From an uncultured Oscillospiraceae bacterium (GTDB lineage Bacteria > Bacillota > Clostridia > Oscillospirales > Oscillospiraceae), in the NCBI GenBank assembly GCA_947626345.1, contig CANQSF010000024.1, positions 1 to 32,552 of the forward strand: a stretch of 32,552 bases of DNA, read 5' to 3'. Below the pieces are notes generated by a model that saw only the letters and a list, made by a program, of their open reading frames with translations, was not told the DNA's origin and made no database searches. Positions 23,758 to 30,334 of this stretch are shown here, in pieces. The translations under genes and the position numbers were made by a program. How positions within the stretch are numbered: position 1 is the first letter of the stretch; each line of letters begins with the position of its first letter.

Positions 23758-24573
23758 ATGAAGTGGAGGCTCATATCCGCCGTGCTGGCAGCGGGACTTC
23801 TCTGCGCCTGTGGGCCTGTCGGCAGTGCTGTGGCCGAGGGTAGCTATACCACCGGCCAGTTCGTCCGGGGAAACGTGCTGGAGAGCACGGAGGGGGATAT
23901 ACATTACAGCTATTGGCTGCCAGATGGCTACGACGGGGAGACGGAATACCCCCTGATGATGACCCTGCCCGGCTACGGCGGGATGTGGTTCGGAGAGGAT
24001 TCGGAGGGGACCAACCTGCGGGAGAGGGGCGTATCTGTCTGGACAGAGATCGACGAGCCCATGATCGTGGTCTCGCCCCAGGTCACGGACTGGCACGACA
24101 CCTCCGCCCGGCAGACCATCGAGCTGACGGAGTATTTTCTTGAAAACTTCGCCGTGGACAGGACCCGCGTGTACGGCGCGGGCTACTCTGCGGGCGGCGA
24201 GACCATGTCCAGGGTCATGGGGATGCGCCCGGACCTGTTCGCGGCGTACCTGCACGGGGCCTCCCAATGGGATGGAGAGTTTGCCCCGGCTGCCCAGAGC
24301 AAAACGGCGGTCTACATCTTCATGGGCGAGCACGACGAATACTACGGCTCGGACAGGGCGCGGGAGGCATATGACGGACTGCTGGAGGCATACCGTCAGA
24401 CCGGCCTTGACGATGAGGAGATAGACGAGCTCCTGCGGCTATGGATACCGGACGACGCCTGGTTCGCCGACCGGGGCATCACGAATCAGCACGGTGGCGG
24501 GAACGTGCTGTTTGAGGAAGAGCGCGTCATCTCCTGGCTTCTGGATCAGTCGAGGACGGAGGAACAGCCATGA
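23758..24573 (+). CDS. Secreted alpha/beta hydrolase lipoprotein (PHB-depolymerase/esterase-like)
   Basis: ATG 23758 gives 271 residues. The signal peptide carries a cysteine at 16 and 18 (LLCACG), a lipobox-like end. Core motifs: LPGYGGM (oxyanion region, about 70-76), GYSAGGE with nucleophile Ser144, GEHDEYYG as candidate acid region and NQHGGG near the C-terminus for the histidine. The fold is that of feruloyl-esterase/PHB-depolymerase-like hydrolases, more distant from the other two hydrolases of the cluster. It is paired with the lipoprotein flavodoxin and overlaps the next gene by 4 bases. Confidence 0.83.
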   Translation: MKWRLISAVLAAGLLCACGPVGSAVAEGSYTTGQFVRGNVLESTEGDIHYSYWLPDGYDGETEYPLMMTLPGYGGMWFGEDSEGTNLRERGVSVWTEIDEPMIVVSPQVTDWHDTSARQTIELTEYFLENFAVDRTRVYGAGYSAGGETMSRVMGMRPDLFAAYLHGASQWDGEFAPAAQSKTAVYIFMGEHDEYYGSDRAREAYDGLLEAYRQTGLDDEEIDELLRLWIPDDAWFADRGITNQHGGGNVLFEEERVISWLLDQSRTEEQP

Positions 24574-25244
24574 GGAAAAACCAGGTTTTGCGTATCGTTA
24601 CCGATGTTCTGATGACCGCCGCGCTGGTGCTGCTCATGAGCTACAGCCTGCTGGGAGAGGCGGCCCACGAATGGATTGGCGTCGCCATGCTGGCCCTATT
24701 CGTCACCCATCATGTGCTCAACAGACGGTGGTTCCGGGGGCTTTCCAGGGGCAAATACACGCCGTTTCGCATACTTCAAACAGTTCTTGTGCTGCTGATC
24801 TCTGCGGGCATGATCGGCTCGGCGGTGAGCGGCGCGGTGCTGAGCCGCTACGCGCTGGACTTTCTGCCCATTCGGGGCGGCCGGGCCTGGGCCAGAGAGG
24901 TCCATATGCTCTGTGCCTATTGGGGCTTCGTGCTGATGAGCCTGCACCTGGGCCTTCACTGGAACATGATGCTGGCCAAGGTCCGAAATAGGGAAAAAGC
25001 ACAGACATGGCTGCTGCGGATCGCGGCACTGGGGGTGGCCATGTACGGCATATACGCCTTCGCCAAGCAGGACATTCTGAACTACCTGTTGCTGCGAAAT
25101 CATTTTGTGTTCTTTGATTTTGACGCGCCCAGGATCGTGTTCTATCTGGACTACATCGCCATCATGGGCCTGTTCATTTTCATCGGACACTATCTGGCCC
25201 GCTGGCTGCGGAGAGGAAATCGTTCTCACGAAAGCATAAAGTAA
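24570..25244 (+). CDS. DUF4405 multi-pass membrane protein, possibly b-haem-binding
   Basis: The 224 residues form about six hydrophobic helices. Histidines placed within or beside helices (HEWIGVAMLALFVTHHVLN, EVHMLCAYWG, SLHLGLHWNMM) recall cytochrome b561-like haem ligands, and the DUF4405 family is suspected to include such proteins; haem binding is inference. It lies last in unit C after the extracytoplasmic flavodoxin, so it could link membrane electrons to the lipoprotein. The start overlaps the hydrolase stop (ATGA), and a terminator follows. Confidence 0.82.
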   Translation: MRKNQVLRIVTDVLMTAALVLLMSYSLLGEAAHEWIGVAMLALFVTHHVLNRRWFRGLSRGKYTPFRILQTVLVLLISAGMIGSAVSGAVLSRYALDFLPIRGGRAWAREVHMLCAYWGFVLMSLHLGLHWNMMLAKVRNREKAQTWLLRIAALGVAMYGIYAFAKQDILNYLLLRNHFVFFDFDAPRIVFYLDYIAIMGLFIFIGHYLARWLRRGNRSHESIK

Positions 25245-25245
25245 T

Positions 25246-25285
25246 AAAAGCCTGCCCCTCCATTCACGGAGAGACAGGCTTTTTA
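25246..25285 (+). terminator. Intrinsic terminator of unit C
   Basis: AAAAGCCTG and CAGGCTTTTT arms with an inner CTCC/GGAG stem lie just after the DUF4405 stop. The symmetric A/T tails let it also end the convergent Xre gene. Confidence 0.88.
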
Positions 25286-25296
25286 ACTTCGCAAGA

Positions 25297-25539
25297 CTAT
25301 TTTATCTCCTGCTCCAAACCTTCAAAGAGAGGAGAGTTGAAAAACTCAGAAATGCCGATGTCCAGGCCGTCACACAGCTTCTTCACCGTGGCCACCGTTG
25401 CGCTGTTGTTGCGAAGACTGACGATGTTGTTCACCGTGGACTGGGTGACGCCGCTGATCGTGCACAGCCGATTGACAGAGATGTTCCGCTCCCGGCACAG
25501 CTCCAATATCCGCTCCGCTACCGCTTCTCCTACATTCAT
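25297..25539 (-). CDS. Small Xre-family (Cro/CI-type) helix-turn-helix regulator
   Basis: ATG 25539, five bases after AGGTGG, gives 80 residues; a GTG three codons upstream overlaps that ribosome site and is less likely. The sequence ILELCRERNISVNRLCTISGVTQSTVNNIV is a classic five-helix Xre domain, with VATVKKLCDGLDIGISEFFN completing it. It is probably an autoregulator of the mobile region to its right: two dyad operators lie 240 bp upstream, though binding is inferred only. A weak -10 TATAGT lies just before its ribosome site. Confidence 0.9.
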   Translation of the reverse strand: MNVGEAVAERILELCRERNISVNRLCTISGVTQSTVNNIVSLRNNSATVATVKKLCDGLDIGISEFFNSPLFEGLEQEIK

Positions 25540-25557
25540 CTTTGCCACCTCATTTCA

Positions 25558-25754
25558 CTATAATGATTATCTGCTGGCGAAACGCCGCAAGGCGTTGCGC
25601 CGAGCCGCTTTGCGGCTCAGCAAAACAGTATAGCTGTTTTGCCAGATATTCATTACAATGAGCATCGCGCAAATGATCCTTGGATCATTTGCTGCCAAGC
25701 GGCACGTTTGGCGGCGAAAACATTCGTTTTCGCCTTGCGATGATCATTATGAGG
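25558..25754. repeat. Block of stacked hairpins between divergent genes
   Basis: Successive inverted repeats: 25576-25601 (11-bp arms, one mismatch), 25602-25618 (GAGCCGC/GCGGCTC), 25620-25642 (GCAAAACAG/CTGTTTTGC), 25669-25692 (11-bp perfect arms), 25694-25712 (short) and 25713-25734 (GGCGAAAAC/GTTTTCGCC). The outer flanks (ATAATGATTATC at the left; GATGATCATTATG at the right) are themselves an imperfect inverted repeat, with a third related copy near 25651-25667. No coding sense. Could be an origin, transfer site, MITE or structured leader. Confidence 0.7.
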
Positions 25755-25768
25755 ATAGCGAATTCCTG

Positions 25769-25813
25769 TTGACAAGTTTAACCCTTTTGGGTTAAAATAA
25801 CCCAAAAGGGTTA
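25769..25813 (+). promoter_or_regulatory. Promoter with nested palindromic operators
   Basis: TTGACA (25769-25774) and TAAAAT (25793-25798, 18-bp spacer) overlap two perfect dyads, TTAACCCTTTTGGGTTAA (25778-25795) and TAACCCAAAAGGGTTA (25798-25813). The two dyads are also mirror images of each other, making a 17-bp-arm palindrome around AAA. A repressor bound here would block the promoter; the Xre protein at 25297 is a candidate. Confidence 0.75.
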
Positions 25814-25832
25814 ATGCGTGGGAGGCGAGAAA

Positions 25833-26028
25833 ATGACAGACTACAAGCGGGCCTAGGAAGAAGCTCATAAACGACACCAACATCCCGCAGCACGAGATCG
25901 AGAAGCTCGCCCGATGCTTCCTGCCGGACATCCTCGCGTTCTACGAGAGCGAGGAAGGTCAGCGGGAGTTCGCGGCGTGGAAAGCCCAGCGGGAGAAGGA
26001 AAGACACCTCCAAGACACCAAGGCGTAA
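25833..26028 (+). pseudogene. Small accessory protein gene broken by a frameshift
   Basis: A perfect GGGAGG precedes ATG 25833, but the frame reads only MTDYKRA before TAG (25854-25856). Shifting +1 at that point opens a clean coding stretch to TAA at 26026, with sequence containing KKLINDTNIPQHEIEKLAR and FYESEEGQREFAAWKAQRE, about 57 residues, acidic/basic and probably helical. Removing one A (TAGG to TGG) would restore a continuous protein of about 64 residues. Likely a single-base insertion or sequence error; programmed frameshifting is a weaker alternative. Family unknown to me, but found in mobile-element settings. Confidence 0.65.
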
Positions 26029-26037
26029 TAACGCCCG

Positions 26038-26063
26038 CGGCGGCAGTCACTTGACTGCCGCCG
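26038..26063. repeat. Perfect hairpin after the frameshifted gene
   Basis: CGGCGGCAGTCA and TGACTGCCGCCG are adjacent inverted arms ten bases after the stop. No T-tract follows, so it is more likely an RNA-stabilising hairpin than a terminator. Confidence 0.6.
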
Positions 26064-26131
26064 TATCTCTGCCAGTCCGCTTCGGCGCCCCATTCCGGTG
26101 GTACACTGCCTCGTATGGCTCGAAGGTAACC

Positions 26132-26179
26132 AAAAATCCGACCCCGTGGTCCCCTACGGGGAACGGGTTCGGATTTTTT
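26132..26179. terminator. Bidirectional intrinsic terminator
   Basis: A long stem (AAAAATCCGA and CCCGT pairing with ACGGG and TCGGATTTTTT, one mismatch) has an inner TCCCC/GGGGA hairpin. T-runs occur on both strands, serving the plus-strand pseudogene and the minus-strand AlbA_2 gene. Confidence 0.85.
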
Positions 26180-26209
26180 GGATGTGGCAAAGACTGCGCT
26201 AATTGATAC

Positions 26210-26279
26210 AATGCAACGCTTTTCGGGTGAGCGTTGCATTTGTCGTATCAGCGTTGCATTTTGCTTGGAGCGTTGCATT
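26210..26279. repeat. Iteron-like repeats AGCGTTGCATT
   Basis: Three direct copies of AGCGTTGCATT start at 26230, 26250 and 26269 (20- and 19-bp periods, about two helical turns). One inverted copy at 26210-26220 forms a hairpin with the first, further closed by GATAC/GTATC. Noncoding as read, in the gap downstream of the AlbA_2 gene. Confidence 0.8.
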
Positions 26280-26314
26280 AACCCCGCTTGGACCTGTTCT
26301 CTATAGCCTTCGGC

Positions 26315-27721
26315 TTATGGATTCTGTTCCTGGATGTTTACGAAGCAGTATTCGTCTTTTTTTATCTTTTTCATGATGCCGCGGCGGATACACTTCTTGA
26401 TGAGAACAGACGCTGTGTTCTCGGCCATTGAAAATGCGTCCGCAATATTCCGTCGATTAAAAGTGTATTGATACCGATAGCGGGCGAATAGCTCCGTCAA
26501 CTGTTTTACTGTATTTTTACGCAAGCCCTGACCTCGCTCCTTGAGAGTCACGACTCGGAAACAATATAGTTCCCAGTCCGCATCGTCGTGGGCGTTCTGC
26601 GCGGATAGTTGATGTTTTGGTTCCGCTAGTTGATGTTTTCCGGTACGAAGTTGATGTTTTGGCTCCGCTAGTTGACCTATCTCCTCCTCTGATTGATGTT
26701 CAGAAAGATCCATGGTTGTCTGGGCAAGCGGAGATGTGCTTCTGTTTGGCAGAGTCACCAAAAAATAGGTATCTGTAGAAAAGAACTGCGGGGCCTCTGA
26801 AAATTCGGCATAAGAACTCAAAATACGCCCAATGCCACTGCCTCGCCGGTCCATGTAATGAAGGCGTCCAAAGATATCGGAGATGATCTCATTGCGCCGC
26901 ATAGAAGGAACTCTTCGAAGGTCCATGTCCTGGATACGGCTACCGCTGAGCATGCCGCCAGGAGAAGTGATCTCCAGTCTGTCGTCGAACATATCCACAT
27001 GGATCTCCGTACCAATGATCTGGTAATCCCGGTGGATCATAGCGTTCACCAGCACTTCGCGGACAGCACGGTAGGGATAATCGCTGTTTTCCTCCCGACG
27101 CATCCCGCGGATAGTCCATGGGTTTTTGGAATTGTTACGAATGAATGCCTCTGCATTGCCCAACAGGGAGATAAGGCTGGCATCGGTAAACTCCTGATCG
27201 TCCAAGGCGTCGCCATCCACGGAACCTTTTTCGTTCCCCTTCCACCGGGTGCAGACGATCCGGGATTGCCTGAGATAGCCTTGGTCGCAGAGCAGAAGCC
27301 CAGCATTCGTGACCTGGCCTTCTTCCGTCAGAAGCCCCATGGATATCAGATCCCGGGGAAAGACCAACTCATCTTCAGCCTCCCTCTTATAGGTCGCGCC
27401 GAGAAGAGTAAAGCTGACATCAGAATACTTGCGTGGACTTGGCAAAGAGTCAAAGGTCTTGTGGATGCCTCTTAAGATGAGATCGTTCAATTCATAGTCA
27501 GAGGCCCGCTCCGATCTGTCCCCATGCCGGACATAGGCTTCACGCATCTGGTCATGGGTGTAATAATAGGGGTAGCTGGGGCCGTTTTGGATAGTGAGAC
27601 TTACGCAAAGCCGTGTGCTGTCGTCACTGGGGAATGCAGCGATCTCATAACGGGGCACCGGAGAAATCTTGGATGTGATCAGCTCCGCAACCTTACTGGT
27701 GACATGCTGAGGGTCGTCCAC
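26315..27721 (-). CDS. AlbA_2/Schlafen-type DNA-binding protein, 5'-truncated
   Basis: The 468-residue reading starts at GTG 27721 inside an AlbA_2 domain: the codons before it (to about 27781) still encode a matching stretch, NGDNILFGVTNDTHEAVGV, but no start exists there and the first ~35 domain residues are missing. After the AlbA_2 remnant comes a GHKL-like region (VREVLVNAMIHRDYQ, IEITSPGGM-type loop, MDRRGSGIGRI), a linker with repeats of KHQL/EPKHQL (about 360-380) and a C-terminal winged helix. The family is often mislabelled RecG-like helicase; roles proposed include regulation and defence. A GAGG eight bases before the GTG could still allow translation. Probably a decayed gene cut by recombination near 27785. 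Confidence 0.78.
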   Translation of the reverse strand: MDDPQHVTSKVAELITSKISPVPRYEIAAFPSDDSTRLCVSLTIQNGPSYPYYYTHDQMREAYVRHGDRSERASDYELNDLILRGIHKTFDSLPSPRKYSDVSFTLLGATYKREAEDELVFPRDLISMGLLTEEGQVTNAGLLLCDQGYLRQSRIVCTRWKGNEKGSVDGDALDDQEFTDASLISLLGNAEAFIRNNSKNPWTIRGMRREENSDYPYRAVREVLVNAMIHRDYQIIGTEIHVDMFDDRLEITSPGGMLSGSRIQDMDLRRVPSMRRNEIISDIFGRLHYMDRRGSGIGRILSSYAEFSEAPQFFSTDTYFLVTLPNRSTSPLAQTTMDLSEHQSEEEIGQLAEPKHQLRTGKHQLAEPKHQLSAQNAHDDADWELYCFRVVTLKERGQGLRKNTVKQLTELFARYRYQYTFNRRNIADAFSMAENTASVLIKKCIRRGIMKKIKKDEYCFVNIQEQNP

Positions 27722-27828
27722 ACCGACAGCCTCGTGGGTGTCATTTGTGACCCCGAACAGGATATTATCCCCGTTTAGAGTGATTAATACAGTACCGAAA
27801 GGGAAAACAAAAAACGGAGGATACCACG

Positions 27829-28152
27829 ATGAAGAAGACCACGATGGACGAAGCCATTCTGAACATGAGCACCACGAGCGCCGGCAAGTACCGCCTGGAG
27901 GACGTGACCACCACCGAGAACCTGGAAATGAAAGCCATGCACGACAACGGCACGGTTTTGGTTTACGGCGACTTCGCCATCTACGTCGGCTACTTCTACA
28001 GCCCCGACAAAATGAGTTACTACGCGGCGATTTACGGCTTCACCGGCGAGAGCCGCTCCTGCGAGGCCAAGGTCACCCTGCTGGGGATCTCCGATGAGAC
28101 CTTCACGGACAACGGCCATGCGGTTGCCTGGGCGCTGGCCCACATCAGCTGA
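27829..28152 (+). CDS. Small unknown protein of the mobile region
   Basis: Strong CGGAGG eight bases before the ATG supports this 107-residue gene. No family recognised. The N-terminal 50 residues are polar; the middle is aromatic-rich (VYGDFAIYVGYFYSPDKMSYYAAIYGFTGE), suggesting a compact beta-sheet domain; no signal peptide or clear membrane helix. Its start lies close to the point where the divergent AlbA_2 gene is truncated, so it may belong to the element that replaced that gene's 5' end. A strong terminator follows. Confidence 0.75.
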   Translation: MKKTTMDEAILNMSTTSAGKYRLEDVTTTENLEMKAMHDNGTVLVYGDFAIYVGYFYSPDKMSYYAAIYGFTGESRSCEAKVTLLGISDETFTDNGHAVAWALAHIS

Positions 28153-28210
28153 GGCAGGGATCAGCCTGCCGCCTCGGACCCGCCGCAGCAGCGCCACATT
28201 GTTGAACAAA

Positions 28211-28257
28211 GACCACCGATCCAAAGGCATGCCCCACAAGGATCGGTGGTCTTTTTT
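28211..28257 (+). terminator. Intrinsic terminator
   Basis: GACCACCGATCC (28211-28222) pairs perfectly with GGATCGGTGGTC (28240-28251), then six Ts. It ends the small unknown gene. Confidence 0.93.
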
Positions 28258-28268
28258 GCTGTCCGTGT

Positions 28269-28468
28269 ACCCATGAGTGGAGGTCGTGGAGGTCAATATA
28301 GCAACTTTCCTTATAGACCTCAAAAAACAAGCCTATAAGAAAAGTTAGTGAAATGACCTCCATGACCTCCACTCGGCACAAGAAAGGGGTTCGCTGTCCG
28401 CCCTCCCGCTTGATGGGGGAAACAGCGACCACCAGCCTCCCACGGCTTCGATCTCACGAGGGGCGGTG
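28269..28468. repeat. Direct repeat, copy 1, with nested inverted repeats
   Basis: About 200 bp, roughly 85% identical by eye to 30134-30334. Inside, two tandem GTGGAGGTC units form the left arm (28275-28295) of an inverted repeat with 28354-28374 (20 of 21 pairs), enclosing a second one (28304-28316 with 28333-28345, 12 of 13). The rest of the 28153-28502 gap holds only the terminator above; no gene is seen. Confidence 0.85.
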
Positions 28469-28502
28469 ATTTGTTTTCTGTACATGAAAACGAAGCGGTT
28501 TC

Positions 28503-29036
28503 TCACTCTTCACCGTAGCTGGATATCTCTGATTGTTGATCGATCGCTTTTTTGCGCCGCAGGAGCTCTGACTTGGGGAGACGGCAACGGCACTTATAGA
28601 CAGCTTCGAGAAGATCATCAATGATGACACCATATTCAGAATCAGTCACTATTCCTTGCTCTTTTAGCTGGTCGCAGACCCAAATCGTGCCGTGACACTC
28701 CACACCTTCCGAGGTGGCGGCATTGCGAAGAGGTTTGTCACCACTCAGCAGGATCCAGTTTCGGTTCTTGGCAATAGCAAAAGCAAATGCATCATTGAGA
28801 GAAACTTGCTTATATATGGAGCGAAATGCAATCGCGAGGCGTAATTCGTCATCGGTCACGTCAGTCAATTGCAAGCCGTGATTCAATAGATCTGTTTTCA
28901 ACTCTTCTGGCTGTAGGAGTTCTTCTTTGAATGTGGGACGACTTATGAAGTACCTGAACTGTAGTTGAAAAGGGAGACCTAGCCGATCGATTTCGTGAAA
29001 GTCGATCCAAATGTTCGTATCGCTGCTTATGTACAA
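28503..29036 (-). CDS. PIN-domain nuclease (probable toxin of the ImmA/IrrE pair)
   Basis: The 177-residue protein opens SSDTNIWIDF with the first PIN-domain aspartate (Asp7) and carries FKEELL (acidic residue), SLNDAFAFAIAKNRNWILLSGD with two further acidic positions near 97 and 112. This resembles the DUF4411-like PIN proteins found beside Xre-COG2856 proteins; PIN toxins usually cut RNA. The start is TTG 29036, immediately after the stop of the upstream gene, with GGAGGTG inside that gene's end, so the two are translationally coupled. The C-terminus is basic (LLRRKKA). Confidence 0.85.
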   Translation of the reverse strand: MYISSDTNIWIDFHEIDRLGLPFQLQFRYFISRPTFKEELLQPEELKTDLLNHGLQLTDVTDDELRLAIAFRSIYKQVSLNDAFAFAIAKNRNWILLSGDKPLRNAATSEGVECHGTIWVCDQLKEQGIVTDSEYGVIIDDLLEAVYKCRCRLPKSELLRRKKAIDQQSEISSYGEE

Positions 29037-30062
29037 TTAGGCACCTCCAAAGCAGAGTTTCCTGACTTCCATGAAGGGCCTTTCCAATAGCTCGGTAGCT
29101 CTGGATACAGTTATCTCCTCTTCTGCCACCGCTCTTAGGGTGAGTTGTTCGAGCATATGACTCTCTTCGGGCTGTATGCCGGATCTCTCATCTTTCCGCA
29201 AGCCGTTTGCGTTGATCCACTTCTGGGTGATCTCATAGGTTTCATGGCTGATGATCCCAGTCTGGTAAGCACGCATTATTATGGAGGCCATCGAAACACT
29301 ATACTCGCGTTGGATGAAGCGGAGATCTCCGCGAATATCGCGGCGCTTAGGGCCAAGCTCACGCTTGAGGTCTGCTTCAGGAAGGAAAAATGCTCCGGCG
29401 ATACCATCGACCATTCGCTCTTCGTTTTGCTCATCGGTAAAGGTGAACACGAGGTGAGCAAGCTCATGGATGAGAGTAAACCGCTGCCGCTCAGCAGACA
29501 TAGTGGTATTTACAGCAATGTATGGCCGCCCGTTGACGGTACCGCTATTGCCGGAGAAACCATCAATTTTAATATTAATCGGGCAGATGATATATCCCTT
29601 GTTTTCGAGAATGTCGGTAATATTGCCGATGGGTCCGTTAATCGATAGGCCAAGGATCTCTCGCAAATGTTGACCGGCTTTCTCAAAACTGTCCGCACAT
29701 ACCTGTTCGATTTCAGGGATAGGTCCCAATACGGCGTCACCAAACACACAGACCAAGCTGAACAGACGGGAGAGGTAGCGATCCACACTGCCGAGGATCA
29801 ATTCTTTCATGGTTTTGGTAATACTTGCATACTTACGAAACGCCCCGTGTGCGATTGCAAGTCCTTCATCATAAGTCGCAAGCAGTTTCGCCAACGAAAC
29901 ATCTAACGCTTCTGCTATTTTTGATAAGGTGGCACTATCAGGCGTGCGCTTATCATTCTCATAGTTAGAAACTGCCATTTTATTTAGTCCGATACATTGA
30001 GCCAGCTCCATTTGCGACATATTCTTCATCTGGCGATAGTATCTGATATTCTTGCCAATCAA
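29037..30062 (-). CDS. Xre regulator fused to ImmA/IrrE-type zinc peptidase
   Basis: TTG 30062 is preferred: AGGAGG sits eight bases before it, whereas the GTG at 30071 overlaps that site. The 341 residues hold an N-terminal Xre helix-turn-helix (IRYYRQMKNMSQMELAQCIG...MAVSNYENDKRTPD, about 5-42) and a COG2856 metallopeptidase domain with the HELAH zinc motif (about 199-203) and a following EERMVDGIAGAFFLP. Related proteins cleave repressors (ImmA, IrrE). Paired with the PIN protein it is best read as the antitoxin/regulator of a toxin-antitoxin-like module. Own promoter at 30086-30114 with flanking dyad. Confidence 0.88.
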   Translation of the reverse strand: MIGKNIRYYRQMKNMSQMELAQCIGLNKMAVSNYENDKRTPDSATLSKIAEALDVSLAKLLATYDEGLAIAHGAFRKYASITKTMKELILGSVDRYLSRLFSLVCVFGDAVLGPIPEIEQVCADSFEKAGQHLREILGLSINGPIGNITDILENKGYIICPINIKIDGFSGNSGTVNGRPYIAVNTTMSAERQRFTLIHELAHLVFTFTDEQNEERMVDGIAGAFFLPEADLKRELGPKRRDIRGDLRFIQREYSVSMASIIMRAYQTGIISHETYEITQKWINANGLRKDERSGIQPEESHMLEQLTLRAVAEEEITVSRATELLERPFMEVRKLCFGGA

Positions 30063-30077
30063 CTTGCACACCTCCTT

Positions 30078-30117
30078 GTGTTTACATTATATACTGATTC
30101 ATCGAAAAAGTAAACAC
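30078..30117 (-). promoter_or_regulatory. Promoter and dyad operator of the ImmA/IrrE-PIN pair
   Basis: On the minus strand TTTACT (30109-30114), 17 bp, perfect TATAAT (30086-30091). GTGTTTAC (30078-30085) and GTAAACAC (30110-30117) are perfect inverted repeats bracketing the promoter, a typical autoregulation layout for the Xre domain. Confidence 0.82.
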
Positions 30118-30133
30118 CCTGGACATGGAAATT

Positions 30134-30334
30134 ACCCATGAGTGGAGGTCGTGGAGGTCTTTATAGCAACTTTCCTTATGGACCTCAAAAAAACAAACAC
30201 ATAAGAAAAGTTAGTGAAATATCTTCCATGACTTCCACTCGGCACAAGAATGGGGTTCTCTGTCCGGCCTCCTGCTTGATGGGGGAAACAACGACCACCG
30301 GCCTACTGCGGCTTCGATCCGGCGAGGGTCGGTG
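30134..30334. repeat. Direct repeat, copy 2
   Basis: Diverged second copy of 28269-28468, same orientation, on the other side of the ImmA/IrrE-PIN pair. The left inverted-repeat arm with tandem GTGGAGGTC is intact; the right arm has decayed (ATCTTCCATGACTTCCACTC). The end forms a CCACCGGCC/GGTCGGTGG stem followed by Ts, so it may also terminate transcription. Confidence 0.85.

Noticed and set aside
25865..26278. Minus-strand 137-codon frame across the terminator and repeat array
   Set aside because: It covers a strong intrinsic terminator and hairpins and has no homologous look.
26210..26279. CRISPR-like interpretation of the repeated 11-mers
   Set aside because: Repeats are too short, spacers are 8-9 bp and one copy is inverted; no cas genes are present.
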